Source: Betaproteobacteria bacterium UBA1934
Lineage (GTDB): Bacteria; Pseudomonadota; Gammaproteobacteria; Burkholderiales; Rhodocyclaceae
DNA length: 64,000 nucleotides
Direction of reading: 5' to 3'
NCBI GenBank assembly: GCA_002337055.1
Contig: DDFG01000004.1
Coordinates: 891,556-955,555 of the forward strand
Below the pieces are notes generated by a model that saw only the letters and a list, made by a program, of their open reading frames with translations, was not told the DNA's origin and searched no databases. This document shows, piece by piece, positions 42,275-50,810 of the stretch. Positions within the stretch are counted from its first letter, which is position 1. Every line of letters begins with the position of its first letter. A program made the position numbers and the translations under genes.

Positions 42275-42760
42275 TTACCGAACAGGAAGACGATCAGTGC
42301 CAGCCAATAACAGTTCGATTTCCGCTTCCCTTCGGTTCACCAGCCCCGACATCGCTCTTCCTCCACCGTAGATCCATCGCCGCAGTTCCTTTGTTGCGCT
42401 AATCCAGTTCTGCTGGTTGATCCGCCGCCGCAGCGTCGATGCCTGCAACCGTCCCACGCCGAGGTTAAAGGTGAAATCCACGATAGCAGCGAGCCGCCCC
42501 TCCGGCTGGATGGCCAGCACCGGGCAGTAGCGCAGCGTCGCCGCCAGCGCTGTTTGCAGATCGCGCGCCAGATAGACCTCGGCTTCTGCTTCGATGATCG
42601 GTGGATGCTTTGGATCGCACAGGTGGCCGTAGCCAATCGTCCAGAAACCTGCGGGGCAGATGTAGGGAACAGCGGTGATCTCGATCCCACTCTTTACCTT
42701 GCGTTCGAAACCCTCGAATCGCTTGGCGAGATTGATCGCCGCTTTCGGAATTTCGATCAC
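42275..42760 (-). CDS. Phage endolysin, GH24 lysozyme
   Basis: A 161-residue T4-type lysozyme. KRFEGFERK carries the likely catalytic Glu, followed by ICPAGFWTIGYGHLCDP with the usual GYGH. The C-terminal half has FTFNLGVGRLQASTLRRRIN and WIYGGGRAMSGLVNRR, typical of the family. There is no signal peptide; export depends on a holin. It is the last gene of the prophage late operon, overlapping the upstream holin-like gene by four bases. It cleaves the glycan chain of peptidoglycan at lysis. Confidence 0.9.
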   Translation of the reverse strand: MIEIPKAAINLAKRFEGFERKVKSGIEITAVPYICPAGFWTIGYGHLCDPKHPPIIEAEAEVYLARDLQTALAATLRYCPVLAIQPEGRLAAIVDFTFNLGVGRLQASTLRRRINQQNWISATKELRRWIYGGGRAMSGLVNRREAEIELLLAGTDRLPVR

Positions 42761-43233
42761 GGCCGCACCCGGTCAAACACACGCCCCAGGAACCAGAAAT
42801 TCAGCACCCCGGCCCACAGCGCCTGATCCGCTTCTGTCCATGCGTGCAGGATCGCCGTGCCCCACCCAGCGCCGGCGGTGACAGCAGCCACAAATGCTGC
42901 CGTCTTTGCAGCACAGTAGAGCGCCATGAACCAGTAGGTGATCACCGGCCGCACGCTGATCGATAGCGCATCGGCCCAGCGCACGCCGGAACGCTGCCCT
43001 TGCGCCGCCATCGCTTCGCGCAAGGCTTCGATGGCCCCGGTATTCCACGCAGCATCGGCAGTGGCACCGATCTCACCCATCCGCTGCGCACCGCGTAGTT
43101 TCTCGAACTCCAACGCCTTGTCCTGCATCGCCAGTTCATGACTGCGCTCGCCACTGCGATCCATCCATTTCAGGATTTCCGGAGCCAGGCGAAACGCACC
43201 ACCCAGCAAACCGCCCAGTAGCGTTTCGATCAT
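42757..43233 (-). CDS. Holin-like phage membrane protein
   Basis: A 158-residue protein. An amphipathic N terminus (LLGGLLGGAFRLAPEILKWM) is followed by a soluble region and two to three hydrophobic segments in the C-terminal half (VITYWFMALYCAAKTAAFVA, LWAGVLNFWFLGRVF). The layout and its place directly before the endolysin suggest the holin of 3TM type found in tailed phages. It overlaps both neighbours by four bases. No motif proves pore formation. Confidence 0.65.
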   Translation of the reverse strand: MIETLLGGLLGGAFRLAPEILKWMDRSGERSHELAMQDKALEFEKLRGAQRMGEIGATADAAWNTGAIEALREAMAAQGQRSGVRWADALSISVRPVITYWFMALYCAAKTAAFVAAVTAGAGWGTAILHAWTEADQALWAGVLNFWFLGRVFDRVRP

Positions 43234-43523
43234 TGCCCACCTCCGAACAGCTTGAGCTTCAGGAATGCGCCGGCCAGCAGCGCCATCACGAGACCGGTGA
43301 CCAACATCTTCACGATTGTCAGACCAGCGGTTTTCTTAGCCTCGTTGAAAGCATCGAGCAATCCGCGCAGTTCACGAATGTCGTGTGCAGCCTCCGGCCC
43401 GTCGAGACCGACATCGGCCAGCGCGTGCCGGGCACCGCGTTCGGCGGCGAGTTCAAGCATCGCCTCGAACTCTTCCTGCGGGATGGTCACCATCTTGCGG
43501 CGCTCCATTGGTGTGGAATCCAT
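43230..43523 (-). CDS. DUF6127-family phage protein
   Basis: A 97-residue protein whose start at 43523 follows a weak purine-rich site. It contains MVTIPQEEFEAMLELAAERG, ALADVGLDGPEAAHDIRELRG, then one C-terminal transmembrane helix (MLVTGLVMALLAGAFLKLKL). This matches the DUF6127 family found in lysis modules of siphoviruses. The start was chosen because the conserved segment begins there. It may act as a lysis accessory membrane protein. Confidence 0.75.
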   Translation of the reverse strand: MDSTPMERRKMVTIPQEEFEAMLELAAERGARHALADVGLDGPEAAHDIRELRGLLDAFNEAKKTAGLTIVKMLVTGLVMALLAGAFLKLKLFGGGQ

Positions 43524-43588
43524 GTTTTCGTCCTCCAGAAATGCGAAACCCGCCTCGTGGGCGGGTTCGCGGGGTTGGTGAATCAGTG

Positions 43589-43939
43589 TCAAATGGCGAT
43601 GCCGGCACTCCAGCCTGCCGACTTGTAGGCCGAGAGCACGGTCTCGTCCTCGACGAAGCAGAGCCATCCGACCTTGGGAACGTAATACTCCCAAGTGCTC
43701 GCCACGCGCACGGCGATCTGGTTGGTCTTCCCGGCCCAGACGCCTGTGGCAGCGGCAGGAATGATGTACCGGTCGCCATCGACCGGACTGGCCGGCGGCG
43801 TGGTCAAATCTCGATCCTTGACCGAGATGCCGACTACCGCACCGAGCCGTTTCAAATTTGCGTCCATGCTGGTATTCCAGCCCGACTCGCCGAGCGTCCA
43901 GCCGTAGGTGAGTCCGAGATTGGGATCAGTGCTTGCCAT
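43589..43939 (-). CDS. DUF2793-like tail-associated protein
   Basis: A 116-residue protein beginning MASTDPNLGLTYGW at 43939. The segment ASPVDGDRYIIPAAATGVWA and WLCFVEDETVLSAYKSAGW is typical of DUF2793 proteins, which are found at the end of tail modules. The start codon overlaps the stop of the large tail-tip gene by one base. It is probably a tail appendage or receptor-related component; no enzymatic function is expected. Confidence 0.75.
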   Translation of the reverse strand: MASTDPNLGLTYGWTLGESGWNTSMDANLKRLGAVVGISVKDRDLTTPPASPVDGDRYIIPAAATGVWAGKTNQIAVRVASTWEYYVPKVGWLCFVEDETVLSAYKSAGWSAGIAI

Positions 43940-46146
43940 CAGATGCCTCCGTAGTATTTGCCATAGTTCAGCCCGTACCCCGCGCGGTCGACGCTGCGAG
44001 TCTGCTTCTGCCAACTGGTGTAGCCGGCGCGCACCGCTTCGATCTCGACCTTGAACTTGCCGTTGATGCGGCCCAGTCCGCTGTCGGTCGCCTCGTCCGT
44101 GGAGAGATACGTCCAAGCGGTCGTGGTGAGCCCCGTCACGGTTTTCTGGAGGGTGTTGTTCTCGTTGTAGAAGCGCACCGTGTAGGTCACGCCGGCTTCC
44201 GGGCCGACGTTGCCCTCCGACTGCGTCACCAGATACACGGTCTGCTGCATCCGGTCACGATGCGCCCAGGTCAGGGTCATCTGGCCGAGAATCGCGGTCG
44301 GCCACATCACGTTGTTCACCCGGACATTCCCCGGCGGATAGGGCCGGATCATCCGGCCGGCAAAGGTGTAGCTGTCTGCGGTCGCCGCCGATTCCGCCAG
44401 GCGTCCGAGGCCGGTCGCCGACAGCATTTTGACCTGCAACGACTCGCCGGAGAGGTATTGCTCGGTGACCAGCGCCTCCAGCGCATCAGCGAACCAGATG
44501 CGCGCAGCGGCCAAGTGCGGAGCCGGTACCGTGTCGAGTACGCCGCGTTCGACTGTGACCGTGCCGGCCACAAGATTGATCGCTTTGACCGCCACGATCT
44601 CGTTGTCGAGGTAGGCGTAAGTGTTGAGCTTCACAATGTCCAGGTCTTGGCCATTGCCGATGCTGAATACCGTGGCCTGCTCATCACAGGCATTGATGAG
44701 CGTCGCATTCGGCGTGAAGCCCATCGTATCCACCTCAGCGTAGGCAGCACTGCCCTGGCGCGTCAGCAGTTTGACGTTGAGCGAATCACCGGATGGACGA
44801 CTCGCGCAGGCCACCAGTAGCCCGCCTTGGGGGTCCAGTTCGTTTTGTGCAGTCGCCGATTCGCCGACTACCCGTTTGACCACGGTCCACCACGGCGCTT
44901 CGTTCAACCGGCGATACGGCACCGGGGCTGGCGATGTCAGCGGAGATACCCATGAAGTCGGGGTCGGGGACACGTAGGAGGCGGACGGCAGGCCGAAGAT
45001 GTCTTCCACGCACTCGATTCGCACCCGACCGTCGGTCAGCGTGCCATAGGACACGCGCACGACTCGCATCACCAGTTGCGCAATACCCAGTTCCGGCCAG
45101 GTGAACTTGAATACGTCGCCGATATTGAGATTCGATGCCTGCCGATTGGCGATCAGCGTGGCCTTGGCCAGCGGCACGGATAACTGCTTGAGATCGCCCA
45201 GCGCCACCCGCGACGCCAGGCTGCCATTGCTGATGCCTGGATAGTCGACCGTGGCGGAGGACACCACGCCACCCGCCAGTTCCAGCGCGGCAAGGTCGTG
45301 CACCGTAATCGCGGCATCCTTGTCAGTGGAGCGATCACGGTAGCGGACGGTGATCTGATTGACGAGTTCCGATTCCGAGGGCCGCGAGAAGCTTTCCAGT
45401 TCCAGTATGTTCGAGGCATCGAGCACCAAGAGACTGGAGACGTTGTAATCGGCCCGTGCCAACTTGAGCACAAACTTGCCGGTGCGCGGATGGACATAAA
45501 GCGTGCCGTCGATGTGACGGAGTATCTCGGCGATGAATTCCTCCAGCGGCTGTTCTCGCTCCCAGAGCAAGGAGAGCCCATACTGTTCGGAGGACAGCGT
45601 ATTCGCGGCGGTCTGGAAACTCGTCGCATCGATCTCATTGGCCGCGTAGCCCAAACCCCACGTAGCGTTGTTCAGGCACTCGTAGATGATGTGAGCCGGG
45701 TTGGCGTCGCCATTGATGTTTCCGCCACTCAGTGCCGCCGGTGCCGGGATGCGCCGCGCCTCGATGCTCCACGGCTTGATGTAGGGGTTCAGCGCCGACA
45801 ACTGGCACTGCTGGGCGATGATCGACACCACGCCCCGGAAGGCCGGAATGACGCTTCCGAGCTTCTGTTGCAGATAACCCGATACCGTTTCCGCCGCGCC
45901 GCCCATCTTGATTTCGACATAGCCCTGGACGCCGCCCTCGCGCGAATCCCCGCCGAACAGTTCCGGGGCATTGACGTAGAGGGTCTGCGAGGACGTGACG
46001 CTGCCGCTCCAGGCCGTGCGTTCGCCGACGATGATGCGCGTCACCGCATCCACCGGGCCGTGGCAGATCGCCAGGTGCAGGCCGGCGTAATAGCGATGAC
46101 CGACGACATAGGATGACGAACCACCGCCTTTTCCGCCGCCGCCCAT
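43939..46146 (-). CDS. Phage tail-tip / host-specificity-like protein
   Basis: A 735-residue protein of the putative tail-hub family. A Gly/Ser-rich N terminus (MGGGGKGGGSSSYVVGHRYY) is followed by GPVDAVTRIIVGERTAW and a hub-like domain (GYLQQKLGSVIPAFRGVVSI, LSALNPYIKPWSIEARR). Beta-rich modules and a fibronectin-like C terminus (MTLTWAHRDRMQQTVYLV) come next. It is comparable to gpJ-like central fibres that sit at the tail tip and bind the host. It is immediately downstream of small tail genes. Length is on the short side for a J protein. Confidence 0.82.
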   Translation of the reverse strand: MGGGGKGGGSSSYVVGHRYYAGLHLAICHGPVDAVTRIIVGERTAWSGSVTSSQTLYVNAPELFGGDSREGGVQGYVEIKMGGAAETVSGYLQQKLGSVIPAFRGVVSIIAQQCQLSALNPYIKPWSIEARRIPAPAALSGGNINGDANPAHIIYECLNNATWGLGYAANEIDATSFQTAANTLSSEQYGLSLLWEREQPLEEFIAEILRHIDGTLYVHPRTGKFVLKLARADYNVSSLLVLDASNILELESFSRPSESELVNQITVRYRDRSTDKDAAITVHDLAALELAGGVVSSATVDYPGISNGSLASRVALGDLKQLSVPLAKATLIANRQASNLNIGDVFKFTWPELGIAQLVMRVVRVSYGTLTDGRVRIECVEDIFGLPSASYVSPTPTSWVSPLTSPAPVPYRRLNEAPWWTVVKRVVGESATAQNELDPQGGLLVACASRPSGDSLNVKLLTRQGSAAYAEVDTMGFTPNATLINACDEQATVFSIGNGQDLDIVKLNTYAYLDNEIVAVKAINLVAGTVTVERGVLDTVPAPHLAAARIWFADALEALVTEQYLSGESLQVKMLSATGLGRLAESAATADSYTFAGRMIRPYPPGNVRVNNVMWPTAILGQMTLTWAHRDRMQQTVYLVTQSEGNVGPEAGVTYTVRFYNENNTLQKTVTGLTTTAWTYLSTDEATDSGLGRINGKFKVEIEAVRAGYTSWQKQTRSVDRAGYGLNYGKYYGGI

Positions 46147-46401
46147 TTATGCGCTCTCCTGCGACTGATGCAGACGCTCGCGAATTTGTTCAACTTCGTC
46201 GGCCAACCGGGTCGCCATCGCATCGCCCGTCGCGCGCAGCCACTCGGCTGTCACGCCGTGCTGCCGGAACTCGTCGAAAGTCACGCCCTCGCGCGGGAAC
46301 CACTTGCGCAGGCCGGCATTGCAGTAGCCGAAGGCCTTGGCGTCGTCGTGCGTCACGATCACCCTCTTTCTCGGGAAGGGGGCTGGGGGGATGGTTGTCA
46401 C
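46147..46401 (-). CDS. Small phage tail-assembly hypothetical protein
   Basis: An 84-residue protein. The core (VTHDDAKAFGYCNAGLRKWF, LRATGDAMATRLADEVEQIR) is helical and resembles small morphogenesis proteins between the DUF2163 and tail-tip genes of siphoviruses; the AKAFGYCNAGLRKWF segment is the most characteristic. It overlaps the preceding gene by four bases and abuts the tail-tip gene. Function is unknown. Confidence 0.65.
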   Translation of the reverse strand: MTTIPPAPFPRKRVIVTHDDAKAFGYCNAGLRKWFPREGVTFDEFRQHGVTAEWLRATGDAMATRLADEVEQIRERLHQSQESA

Positions 46402-46637
46402 TTCTTGCCTCCACTACCGGATGACTGGCGAATCTCGGTGGTTTTAACGTCGCCGTACCAGACCACGTTGGCCTGACGGATGACCCGGGTGCCGAAGAGC
46501 ACCGGGATAGGTTTGCCGGATTCCGCCACAGGCACGTCGAGATTCCCCGGCGTAGGGGCGGCCGGCTTGGGCGGCTTCGGCGCAAGCAGCATGCCGATGA
46601 CCGTGGTGATGACCCAGATCGCGATCTGTACCCACAT
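46398..46637 (-). CDS. Small phage tail protein with N-terminal hydrophobic segment
   Basis: A 79-residue protein starting at 46637 (MWVQIAIWVITTVIGMLLAP), followed by a Pro-rich linker and LDVPVAESGKPIPVLFGTRV, a segment common in phage tail-tip accessory proteins. The reading frame is open further upstream but without similarity. It lies in the tail module between the DUF2163 gene and the 84-residue gene. Confidence 0.65.
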   Translation of the reverse strand: MWVQIAIWVITTVIGMLLAPKPPKPAAPTPGNLDVPVAESGKPIPVLFGTRVIRQANVVWYGDVKTTEIRQSSGSGGKK

Positions 46638-46647
46638 GGTGTTGCCC

Positions 46648-47445
46648 TCAAACGATGGAATCCCCGGCGAAGGGGTTCTTGGCGGGAATCCAGGGAAACC
46701 CGCCGAAGTTGAGACTGTTGCCAAACTTGGACTGGCAGGTGGCGAACGTCCGGTCGCAGCCGGCGAAGGCCTCGAACGCCACGCCCACGGCGAGCCCCGG
46801 CAGCACGGCCGAGAGCGTGATGGTGTCACCCGAATGGTTGGTGATCATCCGTGGCACCCCGGCCACGCGCAGGTAGCCCCCGGTCAACCAGTCGGATGCC
46901 TGCGCGAGGAAGGCGCTGGAGGTCACGTTCAGCCCGGAGAAGGACGCCACCATGCCGGCGAGCTTGTACGCCTGGTTGTTCACCCCGCAGCCCGGATCGA
47001 ACAGCGCGTGGCGGCAACCGGTCTGGTAGTGGGCGCGGAGCCCCGGCCGTTTCAACGCAGTGAAGATCGACTCGCAGCGAATCTTGGCGGTGCTGCCGGC
47101 GAACACGACGGACGCGACGCGCCCCTTCCACCAGGTGATGTACTCCGAGTCACCGAGGTGGTTGCGGAACACCGTCAGCGACACCACGCCGTTGGGGCGT
47201 GCCGCCGCGAAGAGTTGCGCCACGGCAAAATCCCGCGCGCACTCGAGGTCGATGCCGTTCCGGGCAAACTCCGGCGACTGCTCGACCGCCGAGCGGCGGA
47301 TCACGGCGGGCTGATAGCTCTCGACCTGATAAGTGATCGCCTCGCGGCCGCTGGTTACCGTCCACACCTGTTGTCCGAGGACGAAGCGATAGAGTTCCAC
47401 CGGCTGGCCGGCGGCCGCCGAGATTTCCTGCGTGTTGTAGCTCAT
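46648..47445 (-). CDS. DUF2163/BR0599-family phage tail protein
   Basis: A 265-residue protein. Recognisable features are EQSPEFARNGIDLECARDFA, a three-cysteine region around YQTGCRHALFDPGCGV, and the C-terminal CDRTFATCQSKFGNSLNFGG. These match the Phage_BR0599 (DUF2163) family, which includes distal-tail proteins with conserved cysteines. It is located between the large tail protein at 47458 and the tail-tip genes, the usual place for it. Length is typical. Confidence 0.88.
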   Translation of the reverse strand: MSYNTQEISAAAGQPVELYRFVLGQQVWTVTSGREAITYQVESYQPAVIRRSAVEQSPEFARNGIDLECARDFAVAQLFAAARPNGVVSLTVFRNHLGDSEYITWWKGRVASVVFAGSTAKIRCESIFTALKRPGLRAHYQTGCRHALFDPGCGVNNQAYKLAGMVASFSGLNVTSSAFLAQASDWLTGGYLRVAGVPRMITNHSGDTITLSAVLPGLAVGVAFEAFAGCDRTFATCQSKFGNSLNFGGFPWIPAKNPFAGDSIV

Positions 47446-47457
47446 GAGGGTATCCGG

Positions 47458-49146
47458 TCAGGCTTTCACGGAGAGCATCGGTACCGATGCCTCCACGACA
47501 CTGTCGGTCTGCCAGTTGATTTCGATCTGGTCGGCATCGAGCCGGGTTTTTTCCAGAAAGTAGATGGCGACCCAGTCCTCGGGATTGGCATCGAAGCCGA
47601 AGGACTGGTTGATCGTCATCACCTCTTCGTCGCCAGTGGTACCGGCACCGAATCCCTGGATGGTGCGGAAATACCACGTGCCGTTCTTGTGCAGGAACGC
47701 GGCTTCCGTGCGTCCCGGCATCGGGTTGAAGTACAGGGCGTAGCCGCGCGAAGCCACAGCCATCACCGTCTGGTTGGACAAGATTTTCTTGGTCGGGACG
47801 ATGGATGCTTCCCAGGTCGGATGCCAGAACGCCGTCAGTCGCCCCGCCCGCGCCGCCAGCCAGCCCCGAAAGGCGGTGATCTCGCTGCGATTCTTGAAGA
47901 GGTAGTCGAAGGCGCGCCGCACGAAGGGGCGTGCAGCATGGTCATCGACCGCCGTAATGCCAGTCTCGTAATCGAGTACTTCAGCCAGCCGCTGATAGTC
48001 ACTCTCGATGTCGCGCACCCGGTTCGGCCGTGTGATCCACACCGGCGTTGAATTGAAGGTCGTCGTCGATTCCTGCTTCGTGATTGCCGTGGTGCCGGCG
48101 ATGTCGAACACAAGGCGGGCCCGTGCGATGGCGTCGGTCACGCGCGACACTGACTGGGTCACTCGCAGACGGGCCGTGCGCGCAGGCACGACGAACGATC
48201 CGGCTGGCCAGTTCGACAGAAGCGGTTGCTTCAGGGTCACGGCATTGCTCGCCACCGAGAGAACTTCGGCCGCCTCGGTGTTGCGGCTGTCGCTGCCGAT
48301 CACCAGCAGGCCGTCGGCCTCGTACTCCAAATTCGTGGTCGCAATCGGAATCACCGTACTGCCGGCAGTGATCGCGGCCGAGAGGAAAGCCTTGTCGGGC
48401 CAGATGGGCAAGGCATAGACGCGTGACTGCCAGGCCGATAACAACACGTCCAGCAGCGCCGCATCGTCGCGTCCGACCAGGATCGAGAATTCCAGCGAGC
48501 GACGCGGTTTGGCCCGCAGGCTGACGCGCTGTTCGGTACCGTCGCGAGCAGTCAGCACGTCGGTCGCCCACATCAGACGCTCCAGCCAGCCGTCTGCCCA
48601 GTTGGGCTTCAGGCCGAATACCACGACGCGCCGCCCCGAGATCGACAGCGTCGGTGCTTCGTCGGGAAACTGAAACGTGAAACTGGCTTCGATCACCGGC
48701 GGCCCGTCGAGGCTCACCGAAACGTTGTGCAGGCGTGACTCCAGCATCCCGTAGTGGGTCGGCGGATTGGCCGGCGCGGCCAACGTGATGCCACCGTCGT
48801 TCTGGCCGACAACCGCTGACAAGGTCTTGAGGGCAAAATGGGCGTTCCACACCTCGACCTGGCGGATCTGCGTCGACAGCAGATTGCCCAAGGCGATCTT
48901 GGCCGGCAGCAGATGGACGTGGTGATACCAGTCCTGCTCGAACTGACGAACCAACCCCCCCGCGAAGGTCGACACGATCTCGGCAACCGGCAGGTTGTTG
49001 GCCAGTGGGCCAGCATCGGGCGGGTTACTGGCCAGGGCACTCGGGTATGGCAGCGTCAGCGGTGCCGGCAGGAACTTGTACGCCGCGCCATAGGCGGGAT
49101 TGGAGGGCAGCCCGGAGGGCAGAATGGCTCCAGCGTAGGTGGTCAT
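47458..49146 (-). CDS. Large phage tail protein
   Basis: A 562-residue protein without a recognised family name. The N-terminal part (EIVSTFAGGLVRQFEQDWYH) and middle (VLLSAWQSRVYALPIWPDKA) are beta-rich. The C-terminal part (RAGRLTAFWHPTWEASIVPT) has the look of distal-tail or hub proteins located before DUF2163 genes in GTA-like/siphovirus modules. It overlaps the 254-residue gene by four bases. A structural role is inferred from its position. Confidence 0.7.
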   Translation of the reverse strand: MTTYAGAILPSGLPSNPAYGAAYKFLPAPLTLPYPSALASNPPDAGPLANNLPVAEIVSTFAGGLVRQFEQDWYHHVHLLPAKIALGNLLSTQIRQVEVWNAHFALKTLSAVVGQNDGGITLAAPANPPTHYGMLESRLHNVSVSLDGPPVIEASFTFQFPDEAPTLSISGRRVVVFGLKPNWADGWLERLMWATDVLTARDGTEQRVSLRAKPRRSLEFSILVGRDDAALLDVLLSAWQSRVYALPIWPDKAFLSAAITAGSTVIPIATTNLEYEADGLLVIGSDSRNTEAAEVLSVASNAVTLKQPLLSNWPAGSFVVPARTARLRVTQSVSRVTDAIARARLVFDIAGTTAITKQESTTTFNSTPVWITRPNRVRDIESDYQRLAEVLDYETGITAVDDHAARPFVRRAFDYLFKNRSEITAFRGWLAARAGRLTAFWHPTWEASIVPTKKILSNQTVMAVASRGYALYFNPMPGRTEAAFLHKNGTWYFRTIQGFGAGTTGDEEVMTINQSFGFDANPEDWVAIYFLEKTRLDADQIEINWQTDSVVEASVPMLSVKA

Positions 49147-49907
49147 TTCAGGAAAGCGTAGCCGCCGTAGCTCATGCTGAAGACCATCCAGTCGTTACTG
49201 CCCAGCGTGACGATGTCCTTGTTGACGTACTGCCCGTTCATCCGCAACAAGCGTACGCCAGGTGCATACCCCATCATCGAGCAAAAATAACTGGGCGTCG
49301 GACGACCCACTTCGACCGTCGCGGGGTAAAGCGGTGTCACCCCGTTAAAAGCAATGGGTGAATAACTATCCAATTGGCGCGTCGTCGCTGAATAGAACGC
49401 CTTTACCGTTTCTTCGCCAGAATAGTAGCTTCCCAACTTCCACTTGTTCGTATTGCCGTCGATGTCCGCCCGCACGTTTGTGGTGTAGGTGTCCGACAGA
49501 AATGCTCCGCCGGTGAACAAGCAGCTCTTGATGATCGCCCCAAAGATGAGCGGTCCGTAAGTCGTGCTGGCGGTTTGTACGATGCAGTAACACCAACCAT
49601 CGCCGCCGAAGAGGAAATACTCGGCGCTGCCCGACATCGGCGATACGGAGAACGACCCGGAGGCGACAGTTTGAGAACTGTAAACCAACCCACTGTTGAA
49701 ACTGGTTGAGCCATACCAGGCAACATAGCCCGCGTAGGAGTGCAGATGGACGAACTGGCCGCTGGCGGCGTGCTGCAGGTGCAGACGGTAGTAGCCGGCG
49801 TCCGCCTGATACATCAACTGCGTGTAGCCGCATGAGCCGGCGGCGAAGAGCCGGATCTTGTCGAGAAGGTCGTTCGCCGAGGTGGTGATGCCGGATTGGA
49901 ATGCCAT
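49143..49907 (-). CDS. Phage tail protein, paralogue A
   Basis: A 254-residue protein starting at 49907, four bases after AGGAGG (an ATG three bases earlier is too close to it). It shares an N-terminal module (MAFQSGITTSANDLLDKIRL) with the protein encoded at 50001. The rest is rich in Tyr/Ser/Gly with repeated aromatic segments (FLFGGDGWCYCIVQTASTTY), consistent with an exposed adhesin-like or tail-fibre structure. No family name is known to me. Confidence 0.65.
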   Translation of the reverse strand: MAFQSGITTSANDLLDKIRLFAAGSCGYTQLMYQADAGYYRLHLQHAASGQFVHLHSYAGYVAWYGSTSFNSGLVYSSQTVASGSFSVSPMSGSAEYFLFGGDGWCYCIVQTASTTYGPLIFGAIIKSCLFTGGAFLSDTYTTNVRADIDGNTNKWKLGSYYSGEETVKAFYSATTRQLDSYSPIAFNGVTPLYPATVEVGRPTPSYFCSMMGYAPGVRLLRMNGQYVNKDIVTLGSNDWMVFSMSYGGYAFLK

Positions 49908-50000
49908 CATGCCTCCTGACGAGCCGTCCCGAAGGAGGCATGCACCCCCTCGGGGGGCAGTGAGCAGATTTTGCGAGCGTGGTGGCTCATCACTGTTTCC
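49908..50000. repeat. Short inverted repeats between the tail paralogues
   Basis: GCCTCC...GGAGGC arms (about 49911-49939) and a CCCCCTCGGGGGG-type hairpin (about 49948-49960) occupy the gap. The first arm overlaps the ribosome site of the gene starting at 49907, so folding could modulate its translation. Confidence 0.4.
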
Positions 50001-50807
50001 TCACGCGAGCCTCAAAGCCCAGTAGTCGCTGTAGCCGGTGCGATATACGTCCTGCACCACCAGATGATCAACGCCGCCAACGCTGATGATGTTTTCCACC
50101 GCATTCGCATAACCGGGAACGCAGTAGCAACCGTCCATCTCACCCAACCCCGCGAGAACAAATGGCAGCAGCGGGTAGGAACCATCCGGGCATTCCCGGG
50201 TATTGCTACCCCAACTTCCCGGCCACATCGCTGATACCCCGGTCCAGATCCCGGTCGGTGCGTAGTACGCGCCGGAATATCCGGACGACTTGGGCAGGTG
50301 ATTGCGGTACTGGTAGGAGTTGCTCCACCGTGTCGAACCGTTGTAGGTGCCGCCAACGAGCAGCGGATACGGGTACTGCCCCGGCGTGGCATAGGACAGG
50401 AACAGGCCCAAGTGCATCATCTCGTAGTAGGTGCCGGTCTTGGCCACCATCACGATGCGACGACCGTTGGCCACAATCCAGTAGGGCATGGCCGATGCCA
50501 TCAGCAGCGCGTAAAACGTCCCGCTCGGGTTGTACTGGCCATCGAAGGTCTGCGCCGCATTCCAGCCGACGAAGCCACGCAGCTTCCAGTTGCCGTAGTC
50601 CGCACCGGCCTCGGACAGGATGCCGACATTGATCTGGTCGGAGCCGGCCAGCCCCGGGCCTTGCAGCACCAGTTCGGCGGGCGGTCCGGGCACCCAGCGC
50701 AGGACTGACCAGCGTTCATTGGCCGGCAGCATGTCCTGGGTGACGAACTGCTTGAGCCGGTTCAGCAGGTCGAGATAGTCGGTGGCGGTACCGCTGGTAA
50801 AGGCCAT
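50001..50807 (-). CDS. Phage tail protein, paralogue B
   Basis: A 268-residue protein. Its N terminus (MAFTSGTATDYLDLLNRLKQ) matches the neighbouring paralogue, while the remainder diverges: GTYYEMMHLGLFLSYATPGQ and YPLLPFVLAGLGEMDGCYCV. The composition is Gly/Tyr/Ser-rich. It probably forms part of the tail surface, with the conserved N terminus docking to a common hub and the variable part exposed. It lies directly after the tape-measure gene. GAGG upstream of the ATG supports the start. Confidence 0.65.
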   Translation of the reverse strand: MAFTSGTATDYLDLLNRLKQFVTQDMLPANERWSVLRWVPGPPAELVLQGPGLAGSDQINVGILSEAGADYGNWKLRGFVGWNAAQTFDGQYNPSGTFYALLMASAMPYWIVANGRRIVMVAKTGTYYEMMHLGLFLSYATPGQYPYPLLVGGTYNGSTRWSNSYQYRNHLPKSSGYSGAYYAPTGIWTGVSAMWPGSWGSNTRECPDGSYPLLPFVLAGLGEMDGCYCVPGYANAVENIISVGGVDHLVVQDVYRTGYSDYWALRLA

Positions 50808-50810
50808 GGC

